Source: JBDTVS01 sp040007095
Lineage (GTDB): Bacteria > Acidobacteriota > Vicinamibacteria > Vicinamibacterales > CAVVIG01
Assembly: GCA_040007095.1 (NCBI GenBank)
Contig: JBDTVS010000157.1
Location: 1 to 33,060 of the forward strand
Direction: 5' to 3'
Length of the DNA: 33,060 bases
In this document: one piece after another, positions 9,057-17,261 of the stretch
Position numbering within the stretch: position 1 is the first letter of the stretch
Layout of the letters: each line of letters opens with the position of its first letter
Notes under the pieces: generated by a model
The model's database searches: none
The model's input: only the letters and a program-made list of their open reading frames with translations
What the model was told of the DNA's origin: nothing
Program-made: the position numbers and the translations under genes

Positions 9057-10666
9057 TCGCACGCTGCTGTAAAGCCGTACTGGCCAGCGCCGCAGTGATT
9101 GCGCTCGGTTACGCGGACACGTCCGCCCAGATTCCCTATCAACGACTCCTTCACGCGGACACGGATCCCTCGAACTGGTTGACCTACTCTGGCGGTTATC
9201 AGTCGCAGCGCTTCTCGGCGTTGAACCAGATCACCAGACAAAACGTCGGGCAGTTGAAGACGACGTGGGTGTACCAGTTACGGCAGCCCGGATTGTTCGA
9301 AGCCTCACCGATCGTGGCCGACGGGATCATGTACATCACGGAGCCTCCGAGCACCGTGACAGCCCTCGACGTTCGCACCGGAAGACCGCTCTGGACCTGG
9401 TCACCCCAGATCCCGCGTGACGTGATCACGATCAGCGCACCGTCTCCTGTGAATCGCGGCGTCGCGGTGCTGGATGACATGGTGTTCGTCGGCACCGTGG
9501 TGGGACACCTGACCGCGCTGGACGCGAAATCGGGCGCCGTGCGTTGGGATGTCGTCGTGGAAGACAACAAGCACGCGTACTTTCTCACGCTGGCGCCCCT
9601 CGCGTTGGACGGCAAGATCATCGTCGGCGTTTCCGGCGCCGAAGCCGGCATTCGAGGGTTCATCGATGCCTACGATTCGAAGAGCGGACGCCGGTTGTGG
9701 CGCACGCACACGGTCCCGTCGCCCGGCGAACCCGGGTCGGACACCTGGGGCAAAGAGAGCTGGAAGACTGGCGGGGGCTCGACCTGGCTGACCGGTTCGT
9801 TCGATCCCGATCTGAACCTCTTGTACTGGGGCACCGGCAATCCAGGCCCCGATCTCAACGGTGACGATCGACCGGGCGACAATTTGTACACCTGTTCCCT
9901 GCTGGCGCTGAGTCCCGCGGACGGAAAAGTGAAATGGCATTTCCAATTCACGCCGCACGACACGCACGACTGGGATGCCAATCAGATTCCCGTCCTCTTC
10001 GATGCGACGGTCGATGGCCGTACCCGCAAACTCGTCGGCACGGCGAATCGGAACGGCTTTTACTACGTGCTCGATCGCTCGACGGGGGAGTTCGTCACCG
10101 GCACCGCGTACGCGAAACAGAATTGGACCGAGGGGCTCGACGCAAAAGGCCGGCCGCGGGTTCGGCCGGGAACCGATCCGACCGTCGATGGCCTGCTCAC
10201 CTACCCAGGTCTGAGCGGTGCGGCGAACTGGCACAGCCCGACCTACAGCCCCCAGACGAAGCTCTTCTACCAGGCGGTCAAGGAGATGGGCACGTATTTC
10301 TTCAAAGGCGAAGCGAAGTACGAAGTCGGCCGGGTCTTCGATGGTGGGGGCTTCCGCCAGGTGGGCGGTGACAGCGCCTCGGGCGCAATTCGGGCGCTGG
10401 ATGCGACGACGGGAAAACCCAAATGGGACTTTCCGCTGCTGTCGCCTCCCTGGACCAGCCTGTTGTCGACCGCCGGTGGTCTTGTGTTCGGAGGCACCGA
10501 AGAAGGCAACTTCCTGGCACTCGATGCGGACACCGGCAAGCTGCTGTGGGATATTCAACTGGGCGGCGCCGTCCGCGCCGGAAATCCCATCTCGTTTGCT
10601 GTCGACGGCAAGCAGTACGTCACGACAACAGCGGGCACGGCGTTGTTCGTGTTCGGGCTGCCTTGA
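9053..10666 (+). CDS. PQQ-dependent alcohol dehydrogenase-type quinoprotein with DxD metal motif
   Basis: 537 residues from the ATG at 9053, which overlaps the upstream TGA (ATGA) and has GAAAGG (9041-9046) 6 nt upstream. The alternative ATG at 9032 lacks a site. The signal peptide is MIARCCKAVLASAAVIALG, cleavage near SAQ. Unlike the first quinoprotein it keeps the family metal ligands: Glu197 in VSGAEAG, Asn263 in GTGNPGP, catalytic Asp306, and a second acidic residue Asp308 (HDWDAN). An Asp two residues after the catalytic Asp is the signature of lanthanide-dependent XoxF/PedH-type enzymes, whereas calcium enzymes carry a small residue there. At 537 residues it is shorter than XoxF, so it is not a classical methanol dehydrogenase. 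The substrate is unknown. Confidence 0.9.
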   Translation: MIARCCKAVLASAAVIALGYADTSAQIPYQRLLHADTDPSNWLTYSGGYQSQRFSALNQITRQNVGQLKTTWVYQLRQPGLFEASPIVADGIMYITEPPSTVTALDVRTGRPLWTWSPQIPRDVITISAPSPVNRGVAVLDDMVFVGTVVGHLTALDAKSGAVRWDVVVEDNKHAYFLTLAPLALDGKIIVGVSGAEAGIRGFIDAYDSKSGRRLWRTHTVPSPGEPGSDTWGKESWKTGGGSTWLTGSFDPDLNLLYWGTGNPGPDLNGDDRPGDNLYTCSLLALSPADGKVKWHFQFTPHDTHDWDANQIPVLFDATVDGRTRKLVGTANRNGFYYVLDRSTGEFVTGTAYAKQNWTEGLDAKGRPRVRPGTDPTVDGLLTYPGLSGAANWHSPTYSPQTKLFYQAVKEMGTYFFKGEAKYEVGRVFDGGGFRQVGGDSASGAIRALDATTGKPKWDFPLLSPPWTSLLSTAGGLVFGGTEEGNFLALDADTGKLLWDIQLGGAVRAGNPISFAVDGKQYVTTTAGTALFVFGLP

Positions 10667-10692
10667 AGCAGGCACGTTTTGAAGGAGATGTG

Positions 10693-12429
10693 ATGTTGAA
10701 GCGACACGCGTTGATGGCGGCGCTGCTCGGGGTGGGTTTGGTGACCGTGTCGGGAGCCGTACGCGCCCAGCAGAAGAGCACTGCCGGGACGGCCAAGGCG
10801 ATCACGCTGACGCCGCTCGATTACATCGAGATTCGCCAACTGGTCAACCGGTACGGCTTCGCGGTGGACACCGGCAGCAACAACGGCTTCGATTATGCCG
10901 ATCTCTTCGCGGCCGACGGCGAGTTCATGCGCCCCTACGCGAGAGGCCGCGAGCAGTTGGCGGCCCTGGCCCGCGGGGGCCGCCTTGGCTCGGCGAACAC
11001 GGTGCACTACATCTTGAACCACGTGATCGAGCCGACGCCGGACGGCGCGGTCGGCAAGGAGTACCTGGTCGAGTTGAACTGGGATTTGACCAGCGGCGAT
11101 CAGAGCGGCCGCGGGCAAGGCCAGCGTGGTGGCCAGGGCCAGGCCGGGCAAACTCAGGGCCAGGCTCAAGGCCAGGCAAGAGGGAATCAAGATCAGAGTG
11201 CTCAGCCCCAGCGTGGGAATGCCCAGGCAAACGGCGGCCGCGGAGGGCCCGCCAGCGGGTGGGACCAGATCGGCCGCAAAGCCGGCGAACTGGCCCGGAC
11301 CGGCGGCCACTACGAAGATGTCTACGTCAAGACCTCGGACGGCTGGCGCTTCAAGAAGCGTGATTTCATCCCCTCGAAGAGCGGCGTCGATGCCGCGCCG
11401 CTGGCAGCGCCGCGTATCCCGGCCAATGCGGGATCAGCGCCGTTTCCTCCAGCGCCGGCCGCCAATTTCATTCCGCCCACCAAACAGTCCACGTTGACGG
11501 CGACCGATTATCTGCAGATCGAACAGTTGGTGTCGAGCTACGGACATGCGCTCGACTCCGGCTACGGCAAAGGGGAGAACGGCGAGGCCTACGCCAATCT
11601 GTACACTCCGGATGCATCGTTTGCCGGAGCGGTGGGGCGCGACAAATTGGTCGTGCTCGGGAAGATTCAGCCACGAGGACCGGACTACGTCCGCCACTTC
11701 TTGACCAATCATGTGATCGAGCCCACATCTGAAGGTGCCAAGGGCAAGGAATACCTCGTCGTCATCGACATCGGCGAAAACGGCAAGCCGAGCTCGCTCT
11801 TTCTCGGCGGCCACTACGAAGAGACCTATCTCAAGACTGCCGAAGGATGGCGCATGAAAGAGCGGCGACTCTTTCCGCCGCGTTCCGGTCCACAGCCCCA
11901 GGACGCCACGCCGATCGCGGTCGCTCCTTCGTCGCTGCGGACCGAGCAGAACCTGGCCAAGGAAGGAAAAGCGTCCGGCCTGCCGGCCAAGGACCACATC
12001 GAGATTCAGCAACTCGTGGTGCGCGCCAGCTACGCGCTGGACACCGCGGCGGAGAAGGGGCGGGCTTTTTCGCGTGTGTTCACCGCCGACGGCGTCCTGA
12101 AGACCGCGACCAGCCAGCCGATCGAAGTCAAAGGCCAGGAGCAGCTCGCCGCATTCGCCGCCGGAGACCTCGCGCACCGGGGACCGTTTTATGTCCGGGA
12201 CTATGTGACCAACCACCTGATCCACCAATCACCCGGTGGCGCGACCGGGCGCGCGTATCTGGTATGGATCGAGGTTGGCGAAAATGGGAATCCAGGCATC
12301 GTGCAGGGCGGTGGGCGGTACGACGATGTCTATGTGAAGACGTCGGACGGATGGCGGATCAAGAGCCGGACCTTCGTGCCATCCAGGCTGGGTCCCCGCA
12401 GCGAATGGGAGTTCGTCTCGGCACAATAG
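10693..12429 (+). CDS. Secreted protein with three tandem SnoaL/NTF2-like domains
   Basis: 578 residues from the ATG at 10693, with AAGGAG (10682-10687) 5 nt upstream. The signal peptide is MLKRHALMAALLGVGLVTVSG, cleavage after VRAQ. Three homologous SnoaL_4-like alpha+beta domains start at about residues 40, 267 and 430. Each begins with a helix of the form DYIEIxQLVxxYxxALDTG and ends with YDDVYVKTSDGWRIKxRxFxPSR. Domain 1 is interrupted by a Gln/Gly-rich low-complexity insert (about 139-187). This family includes isomerases, dehydratases and non-catalytic binding proteins, so no reaction can be assigned. It lies 26 bp behind the PQQ dehydrogenase and is probably the third gene of that operon. 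Confidence 0.85.
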   Translation: MLKRHALMAALLGVGLVTVSGAVRAQQKSTAGTAKAITLTPLDYIEIRQLVNRYGFAVDTGSNNGFDYADLFAADGEFMRPYARGREQLAALARGGRLGSANTVHYILNHVIEPTPDGAVGKEYLVELNWDLTSGDQSGRGQGQRGGQGQAGQTQGQAQGQARGNQDQSAQPQRGNAQANGGRGGPASGWDQIGRKAGELARTGGHYEDVYVKTSDGWRFKKRDFIPSKSGVDAAPLAAPRIPANAGSAPFPPAPAANFIPPTKQSTLTATDYLQIEQLVSSYGHALDSGYGKGENGEAYANLYTPDASFAGAVGRDKLVVLGKIQPRGPDYVRHFLTNHVIEPTSEGAKGKEYLVVIDIGENGKPSSLFLGGHYEETYLKTAEGWRMKERRLFPPRSGPQPQDATPIAVAPSSLRTEQNLAKEGKASGLPAKDHIEIQQLVVRASYALDTAAEKGRAFSRVFTADGVLKTATSQPIEVKGQEQLAAFAAGDLAHRGPFYVRDYVTNHLIHQSPGGATGRAYLVWIEVGENGNPGIVQGGGRYDDVYVKTSDGWRIKSRTFVPSRLGPRSEWEFVSAQ

Positions 12430-12481
12430 ACGTCTGCCCGGTCGTGGTGCAAGGCGTCGGTCCGTCGAGGCTCGATCACGA

Positions 12482-13756
12482 TCACGCCGCAGACTCGCGG
12501 GCGGCCTCCGCACGCGTCACGCCGCCTTCGTCAGACCACGGCTCGTTGAAGAGGGCACGTTGAGCCCCGTTCTTCACCAGCAGCAGCTGGAATACTCCCG
12601 CGTGCCGTTCGAGAAATGCCGCTTCGCAGTAGGCGAGATACAGATCCCACATGCGAATGAAGCGGTCGTCGAACCCGAGCGCGCGCACACGATTGCCGCT
12701 GTGATGGAACCGGGCCCGCCACTCGTGCAGCGTGCGTGCGTAGTGCGTGCCCCAGTTTTCGGCGTGATACATCGACAGTGTCGTCGTTCGCCCGAGCGAT
12801 TTCAGAATTTCCCCGACCGAAGCCAGTTCGCCGCCCGGAAAAATGTATTTCTCGATCCAGTCCGGCGTGCCGCGATACCGCGGGAACCATTGATCGTCGA
12901 CCGTGATTGTCTGCAAGAGCATGGCGCCCTCCGGCGCGAGCAACCGATCAACCGCCTTGAAGAAGTCATCGTAGTGGTCGAGACCGACCGCCTCGAACAT
13001 CTCGATGCTGACCACTTTGTCGAATTGGCCGGTCAGTTCGCGGTAGTCTGCCTTCAGGACATCGATGCGCGACCCGGCCTCGCCCAGTCTCGACCGCCAC
13101 TCCCGGATGTGACGATACTGCTCGTCGCTGATCGTCGCGGTCGTCACCCGACAGCCATAGTGCGTGGACGCCCAGACCGCGAAGCCGCCCCACCCGCCGC
13201 CGATCTCGAGCACGCGATCCGTGGGCCCGAGCGAGAGCTTCCGGCACAGGCGATCGACTTTCTGCGTCTGCGAGGTCTCGAGCGAATCGGCCGCCGACTC
13301 AAAGTAGCCGCACGAATACATCAGCAACTGAGTGTCGAGGAACAGGCGAAAGAAGTCGTTGCCGAGATCGTAGTGCCGGTGGATGTGCCGCCGGCTGCCG
13401 GCGAGCGAATTGTCTCGCAGGCGGCGCGCGATGCCGCCACCTAGCCGGTGCAGCGCGCCCACGACGCGGCTCTGCCCGTCGAGCACTCGACGGTTGCGCA
13501 GCATCAGTCGGGCCAGCGACACGAGATCAGGAGTCGTCCAATCGCCATCCATGAACGACTCGCCGATACCGATATCATTGCCGGTCAGCGCGCGGAGAAA
13601 GAACCGGTCGTTGTGGACGACCAGCGTGCCATCGAGTCCGCCGGCCTCGCCGAAGCGGTAGCGGCGTTCGCGACACTCCAGGTTGAATACTCCTCCGCGC
13701 ACACCACCGAGGCCCGACAGAAACGCCGACTTGGCCCACTGCGTCACCATGCTCAT
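12482..13756 (-). CDS. Cyclopropane-fatty-acyl-phospholipid synthase-family methyltransferase
   Basis: 424 residues. The SAM-binding motif is VLEIGGGWGGFAVWA. CFA-synthase signatures include YSCGYFES (conserved Cys), the acidic SIEMFEAVG segment and ENWGTHYARTLHEW with the conserved Tyr. The enzyme would methylate unsaturated acyl chains of membrane phospholipids; cyclopropane, methyl-branched and furan fatty acid routes all use this family. The ATG at 13756 overlaps the DUF1365 stop (ATGA) and has GGAG just upstream. It is the last gene of an operon with an FAD oxidoreductase and DUF1365. Similar sets occur in LitR- or singlet-oxygen-controlled neighbourhoods of other bacteria, where furan fatty acid synthesis has been shown. 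The exact product here is not determined. Confidence 0.92.
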   Translation of the reverse strand: MSMVTQWAKSAFLSGLGGVRGGVFNLECRERRYRFGEAGGLDGTLVVHNDRFFLRALTGNDIGIGESFMDGDWTTPDLVSLARLMLRNRRVLDGQSRVVGALHRLGGGIARRLRDNSLAGSRRHIHRHYDLGNDFFRLFLDTQLLMYSCGYFESAADSLETSQTQKVDRLCRKLSLGPTDRVLEIGGGWGGFAVWASTHYGCRVTTATISDEQYRHIREWRSRLGEAGSRIDVLKADYRELTGQFDKVVSIEMFEAVGLDHYDDFFKAVDRLLAPEGAMLLQTITVDDQWFPRYRGTPDWIEKYIFPGGELASVGEILKSLGRTTTLSMYHAENWGTHYARTLHEWRARFHHSGNRVRALGFDDRFIRMWDLYLAYCEAAFLERHAGVFQLLLVKNGAQRALFNEPWSDEGGVTRAEAARESAA

Positions 13757-14562
13757 CGCTCCATCAATAGATCGGCCTCAGCCGACGATTCCTGCCTGAC
13801 CTGCCGCGCGCTCACCGACGCGTCGCGCGTCGCCCGGCGGACGACCGGTACGCCCTTCCACCACAACCTCAGAGCCTGCCAATGAATGCCCGCCATGACC
13901 TTCGCCGTCATCGCCGGATGACGGAGGAGGACGCGTCGGATTTCTCTCGCGTTCCAGGCCCTCCGCTCGAGCGACAGCGTGGCGTCGAAGCACACCGAGC
14001 CCGCCTTGACCGTTTCCATGTGCGCGACGAGGCGCCCCGCCGGCGGCGTGAACGCAAAGGCGTAGTCCAGGTCAAGCGGCATGAACGGCGAGACGTAGAG
14101 CGACTTGGCGGCCGACGAGCGAAACCTACGCGACGCGGGGTCCGGCCGCAGCCAGTAGTTGTGCGACCCGCCGAAGGTGTTGCTCACTTCGGCCAGGACC
14201 ACCTGCAGTCGATCCTCGCGATCGAAGCAGTAAAAGAATGAAACCGGGTTGAATCCGTAGCCGAAGTACCTGAGGTGCGTCAGCAGGAAGATGCGACCAC
14301 CCGGCAGATCGATCCCGTGGCGCGCCGCGTCGACCGCGACCCGCTCCCGCAGCGGGCGTGCCGGATCGCCGAGATGATCGCGGTCGTGGAAGCTTGCCCA
14401 GTTCAACCGGTTGTAGCTCGTCACCCGCGAGACGCGCATCGACTCTGCCACGCGATCAATGTCGAGCAGGGCCATGAACAGTGGATAGGTGAACGCGTGC
14501 GGGACCGGCGTGAACCGACGATGGCGCAGCGTGCCGACAAACAGTCCGGTGTCGATCACCAT
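13753..14562 (-). CDS. DUF1365 family protein
   Basis: 269 residues from the ATG at 14562 (MVIDTGLFVGTLRHRRFTP). The open frame runs further upstream, but that part is only a shadow of the oxidoreductase gene. DUF1365 hallmarks are HRRFTPVPHAFTYPLFMALLD, LRYFGYGFNPVSFFYC and SNTFGGSHNYW. The biochemical role is not established. Its constant company of an FAD oxidoreductase and a CFA-like methyltransferase points to lipid modification. The start overlaps the upstream gene by 7 bp and the stop overlaps the downstream start by 4 bp, so translation is coupled. Confidence 0.92.
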   Translation of the reverse strand: MVIDTGLFVGTLRHRRFTPVPHAFTYPLFMALLDIDRVAESMRVSRVTSYNRLNWASFHDRDHLGDPARPLRERVAVDAARHGIDLPGGRIFLLTHLRYFGYGFNPVSFFYCFDREDRLQVVLAEVSNTFGGSHNYWLRPDPASRRFRSSAAKSLYVSPFMPLDLDYAFAFTPPAGRLVAHMETVKAGSVCFDATLSLERRAWNAREIRRVLLRHPAMTAKVMAGIHWQALRLWWKGVPVVRRATRDASVSARQVRQESSAEADLLMER

Positions 14563-15800
14563 TCGACCCCAAGGGCACTCGCCACTCTGAGCGCGGACGT
14601 CAGTCCGTCCTCGTGAAAGCCGTTGAACCAATAGGCGCCGCAGTAGTGCGTGCGGTTGACGCCGCTCACCTCGCGCCATTGCCGTTGCGCGCCGATCGCC
14701 TCGCGCGTGTACAGCGGGTGGCGATAGACCAAACGTCTCAGCACGCGCCGTTCGTCGATCTGGCCGTCCGGGTTGAGCGTGACGCAGTACTGCTCCGGCG
14801 TCGTCAGCCCCTGGAGTCGATTGAGATCGTAGGTCACCATCGGGGGCGCGGCAGCGGTGAGCACGTAGTTCCACGAGGCACGTGCCCGCGTCAAGACAGG
14901 CAGGACCGACGCATCCGTATGCAGCCATGCCACGTTGGTGGTGGTGGTGAACTTCGAGAAGATCTCGCGCTCGCGATCGCCGGCATCGGCGAGCAGCGGC
15001 AGCACCTGGTCGCCGTGGCAGGCGAACACGACCTCGTCGAACGCCATCGAGGGTCGGTCGCGGAATGCAAGGGTGACCCCGTCCTCGCTTCGCCGCACGG
15101 CCTGAATCGCCGCGCCCTGGTGGATGTCGCCAGACACCCCCGCCATGAGCTTGGGGATATAGGTGTGGCTCCCGCCGGCGACGACCTTCCACAACGGCTG
15201 CGCATTGAGCGAGAGCAGCCCGTGGTTCTCGAAGAAGCGAATCAGCGTCAGCGCGGGAAACGATCGGATCGCGTCGAGCGAGGCCGACCAGATCGCCGAC
15301 GCCATCGGCAACAGATACCGATCGGTGAACGCCTCACCGAAGCGGCGCGACTCGAGAAAGTCCCCAACTGTCTGGCGCTCGGCATCCGGTGCAGTCAACA
15401 GCAGCGGCGCTTCACGATTGAAGCGAAGGATCTCCCGGAGCAGCACGAGGTGCGACGGCCTGACGAGGTTCCGCCGCTGCGCAAAGAAGCCGTTGGCGCC
15501 CCGGCTGCTGTACTCGAGTCCGCTTTGCCGGCACGAGACGGCGAACGACATGTCGGAGTTGCGGGTCGCCACGCCGAGCTCTCCGAACAGCCGCACCAGG
15601 GTTGGATAGGTGCGGGCGTTGTGGACCAGGAATCCCGTATCGAGTGGGACGCTGCCCGTCGGCGTCGAGACGACCACCGTGTTGGTGTGACCGCCGAGAC
15701 GCCGTGACTTTTCGAAGAGATCGACGTGGTGCCGGCGGCTCAAGAGATAGGCCGCGGCCATACCGGAGACGCCCGAGCCGATGACCGCAATGCGCTTCAT
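14556..15800 (-). CDS. FAD-dependent amine-oxidase-type oxidoreductase
   Basis: 414 residues. It starts directly with the Rossmann fold: GSGVSGMAAAYLLSRR is the GxGxxG dinucleotide motif and FEKSRRLGGHTNTV the following acidic/GG motif. This fixes the ATG at 15800. It belongs to the NAD(P)/FAD amine oxidoreductase group (desaturase/protoporphyrinogen-oxidase-like) found with DUF1365 and CFA synthases. By comparison with those clusters it may act on fatty acyl chains; this is inference. It is the first gene of the leftward light-response operon. The predicted promoter places the transcript start only a few bases before the ATG, and no strong ribosome site is visible, so the message may be leaderless. 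Confidence 0.9.
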   Translation of the reverse strand: MKRIAVIGSGVSGMAAAYLLSRRHHVDLFEKSRRLGGHTNTVVVSTPTGSVPLDTGFLVHNARTYPTLVRLFGELGVATRNSDMSFAVSCRQSGLEYSSRGANGFFAQRRNLVRPSHLVLLREILRFNREAPLLLTAPDAERQTVGDFLESRRFGEAFTDRYLLPMASAIWSASLDAIRSFPALTLIRFFENHGLLSLNAQPLWKVVAGGSHTYIPKLMAGVSGDIHQGAAIQAVRRSEDGVTLAFRDRPSMAFDEVVFACHGDQVLPLLADAGDREREIFSKFTTTTNVAWLHTDASVLPVLTRARASWNYVLTAAAPPMVTYDLNRLQGLTTPEQYCVTLNPDGQIDERRVLRRLVYRHPLYTREAIGAQRQWREVSGVNRTHYCGAYWFNGFHEDGLTSALRVASALGVEW

Positions 15801-15809
15801 GCGACTTCA

Positions 15810-15838
15810 GAGATACCAGTACCCTCGGAAGATGTCAA
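15810..15838 (-). promoter_or_regulatory. Leftward promoter of the FAD/DUF1365/CFA operon
   Basis: Reading on the minus strand, TTGACA (15838..15833), a 17-nt spacer and TATCTC (15815..15810) make a near-consensus promoter. The -35 box is inside the leftmost 11-bp operator repeat. Transcription would begin near 15803, about 3 nt before the ATG. Confidence 0.7.
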
Positions 15839-15865
15839 TGATTTGTCCATGACAACTCATTGACA
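15833..15865. promoter_or_regulatory. CarH/LitR-type operator: three phased 11-bp repeats
   Basis: Three consecutive 11-bp units, TGTCAATGATT (15833-15843), TGTCCATGACA (15844-15854) and ACTCATTGACA (15855-15865), fit a consensus TGTCANTGACA. The whole 33 bp is also nearly palindromic about 15849. CarH-type tetramers bind three tandem 11-bp repeats spanning a -35 region. Here the outer units contain the -35 boxes of both divergent promoters, so one bound tetramer would block both. The cognate regulator is encoded by the second gene to the right. Confidence 0.78.
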
Positions 15866-15889
15866 CTGGCGTCCCCGCTACGATAGGCT
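15860..15889 (+). promoter_or_regulatory. Rightward promoter of the DUF2177/regulator operon
   Basis: TTGACA (15860-15865), an 18-nt spacer and TAGGCT (15884-15889). The -35 is perfect and lies in the rightmost operator repeat; the -10 keeps the key first, second and last bases. The arrangement predicts autorepression of the photoreceptor gene. Confidence 0.58.
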
Positions 15890-15929
15890 GTCGGTCAGGT
15901 CACTGGCTGATCAGAAAGCGGAGATGGTG

Positions 15930-16328
15930 ATGGGACATACGATCAAATTGGCAGCGATGGGCGCGGTCGCGTTCATGCTGCTCGACGGCGTCTGGCTTGG
16001 CCTGGTGATGAAGCACTTCTACCGCGACCACCTTGCGCCGATCGTGCGGCTCGCCGACGGCGGCATCGCGCCCAACTGGCCCGCGGCGTTGGTCGTCTAC
16101 GCCCTGCTCGGGGTGGGCATCGCCCTCTTCGTGCTCCCTCGGGCGTCGACCGTCCCGCAGGCGGCCGTCTACGGCGCCGCATTCGGCCTGGTTGTCTACG
16201 GTGTCTACGATTTCACCAACTACTCGACGCTGCGCCAATGGCCGTTCGTGCTCACGCTGGCAGACGCCGCGTGGGGCGCGGTGGCGTCGTCCGCGTGCGC
16301 GGCCGCCGTTCGCATGCTGGTTCCATGA
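15930..16328 (+). CDS. DUF2177 family membrane protein
   Basis: 132 residues from the ATG at 15930, chosen because GGAG (15920-15923) lies 6 nt upstream; the ATG at 15924 would add two residues. About four transmembrane helices are visible: near residues 5-24 (LAAMGAVAFMLLDGVWLG), 48-66, 73-90 and 105-125. The family signature is the DGVWLGLVMKHFY segment after helix 1 and YDFTNYSTLRQWP. Function is unknown. The family recurs in the same light-responsive lipid clusters. Its stop overlaps the regulator start (ATGA). Confidence 0.87.
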   Translation: MGHTIKLAAMGAVAFMLLDGVWLGLVMKHFYRDHLAPIVRLADGGIAPNWPAALVVYALLGVGIALFVLPRASTVPQAAVYGAAFGLVVYGVYDFTNYSTLRQWPFVLTLADAAWGAVASSACAAAVRMLVP

Positions 16329-17257
16329 GGAAACCCCACGACCCTCCCGCCCACTATCCCATCCGGGCGGTGTCCAAGCTGACGGGCATCGCCATCGACA
16401 CGCTGCGCGCGTGGGAGCGCCGTCATCGTGCCGTCACTCCCGTTCGCGACGACCGCGGGCGTCTGTACACGGAAGCCGACGTGTCCCGCCTGCGCCTGCT
16501 GCGCGATGCGGTCGAACACGGACATAGCATCGGCCGCCTCGCCGGGCTCGGCGACGCGGATCTGCGCCGCCTCGCGGCGACCGCGAGCGCCGCCGCTGTG
16601 CCCGCCGTCCATCCGACGGGACAGACCGCGGTGGACACCGCCGCGCTCAGCGCGGCGCTGCACCGGTTCGATGCGGCCGGCATCGACCGGGAGTTCGCTC
16701 GACTGGCCGCTGTTCTGCGGCCCCTCGACCTTCTCCGCGACGTGCTGATGCCGATCCTCGAGCAAGCAGGTGACGACTGGCATAGGGGACGCGCCGGCAT
16801 TGCTCACGAGCACTTGATGTCCTCGACCATGCGGAACATCCTCGGCTCGTTTCTCCGGCTGTATGCACGCGCCGACGTGGCGGTCCGCCTGCTCTTCGCG
16901 ACCCCGTCGGGCGAACGCCACGAGATCGCCACGCTCGGCGCGGCGATGCTCGCTGCGAGTAGCGGACTGGACGTCACGTATCTCGGTCCCGATCTGCCGG
17001 CGCGCGAAATTGTCGAAAGCGTCAAGCCCGCGAATGCACGGGTGCTGGTGCTCGGCCTGACGTCGACATCAGTGGGAGCCGCGAGGGCTCGCGAACTGCA
17101 CACGATCGTTCGCGACCTCCCGAAGGATGTCGAATTGTGGTGTGGCGGGCGAGGGGCCGAGCGTCACCGTGCCCTCATCAGTACCCGGGGGCTGATCCTT
17201 CGGGACTATGACGCCCTCCAACGAGAACTGGTTCGTCTCGGCGGACGCGCAGGGTGA
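16325..17257 (+). CDS. MerR-family B12-binding photoreceptor regulator (CarH/LitR type)
   Basis: 310 residues from the ATG at 16325, which overlaps the DUF2177 stop. The N-terminal MerR winged helix (about 10-75) is YPIRAVSKLTGIAIDTLRAW. A helical cobalamin-cap region (about 100-180) carries W152-x9-E162-H163, the exact W-x9-E-H motif by which CarH packs the adenosyl group. A Rossmann B12-binding domain (about 185-305) has H199 in GERHEIATLG as the probable lower axial ligand. The tryptophan-to-ligand spacing is 47 residues, close to that of Thermus CarH as I remember it. Family knowledge: dark adenosylcobalamin-bound tetramer represses, and light breaks the tetramer. It probably controls the 15833-15865 operator and its own operon. 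Confidence 0.92.
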   Translation: MRKPHDPPAHYPIRAVSKLTGIAIDTLRAWERRHRAVTPVRDDRGRLYTEADVSRLRLLRDAVEHGHSIGRLAGLGDADLRRLAATASAAAVPAVHPTGQTAVDTAALSAALHRFDAAGIDREFARLAAVLRPLDLLRDVLMPILEQAGDDWHRGRAGIAHEHLMSSTMRNILGSFLRLYARADVAVRLLFATPSGERHEIATLGAAMLAASSGLDVTYLGPDLPAREIVESVKPANARVLVLGLTSTSVGAARARELHTIVRDLPKDVELWCGGRGAERHRALISTRGLILRDYDALQRELVRLGGRAG

Positions 17258-17261
17258 CGCG

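Noticed and set aside
9053..10666. Assigning xoxF or a methanol dehydrogenase
   Set aside because: The length and partner genes do not fit, and metal motif alone does not define substrate.
13753..15192. 479-codon extended version of the DUF1365 gene
   Set aside because: The upstream 210 codons are a shadow of the FAD oxidoreductase. ATG 14562 gives the normal family start with a 7-bp overlap.
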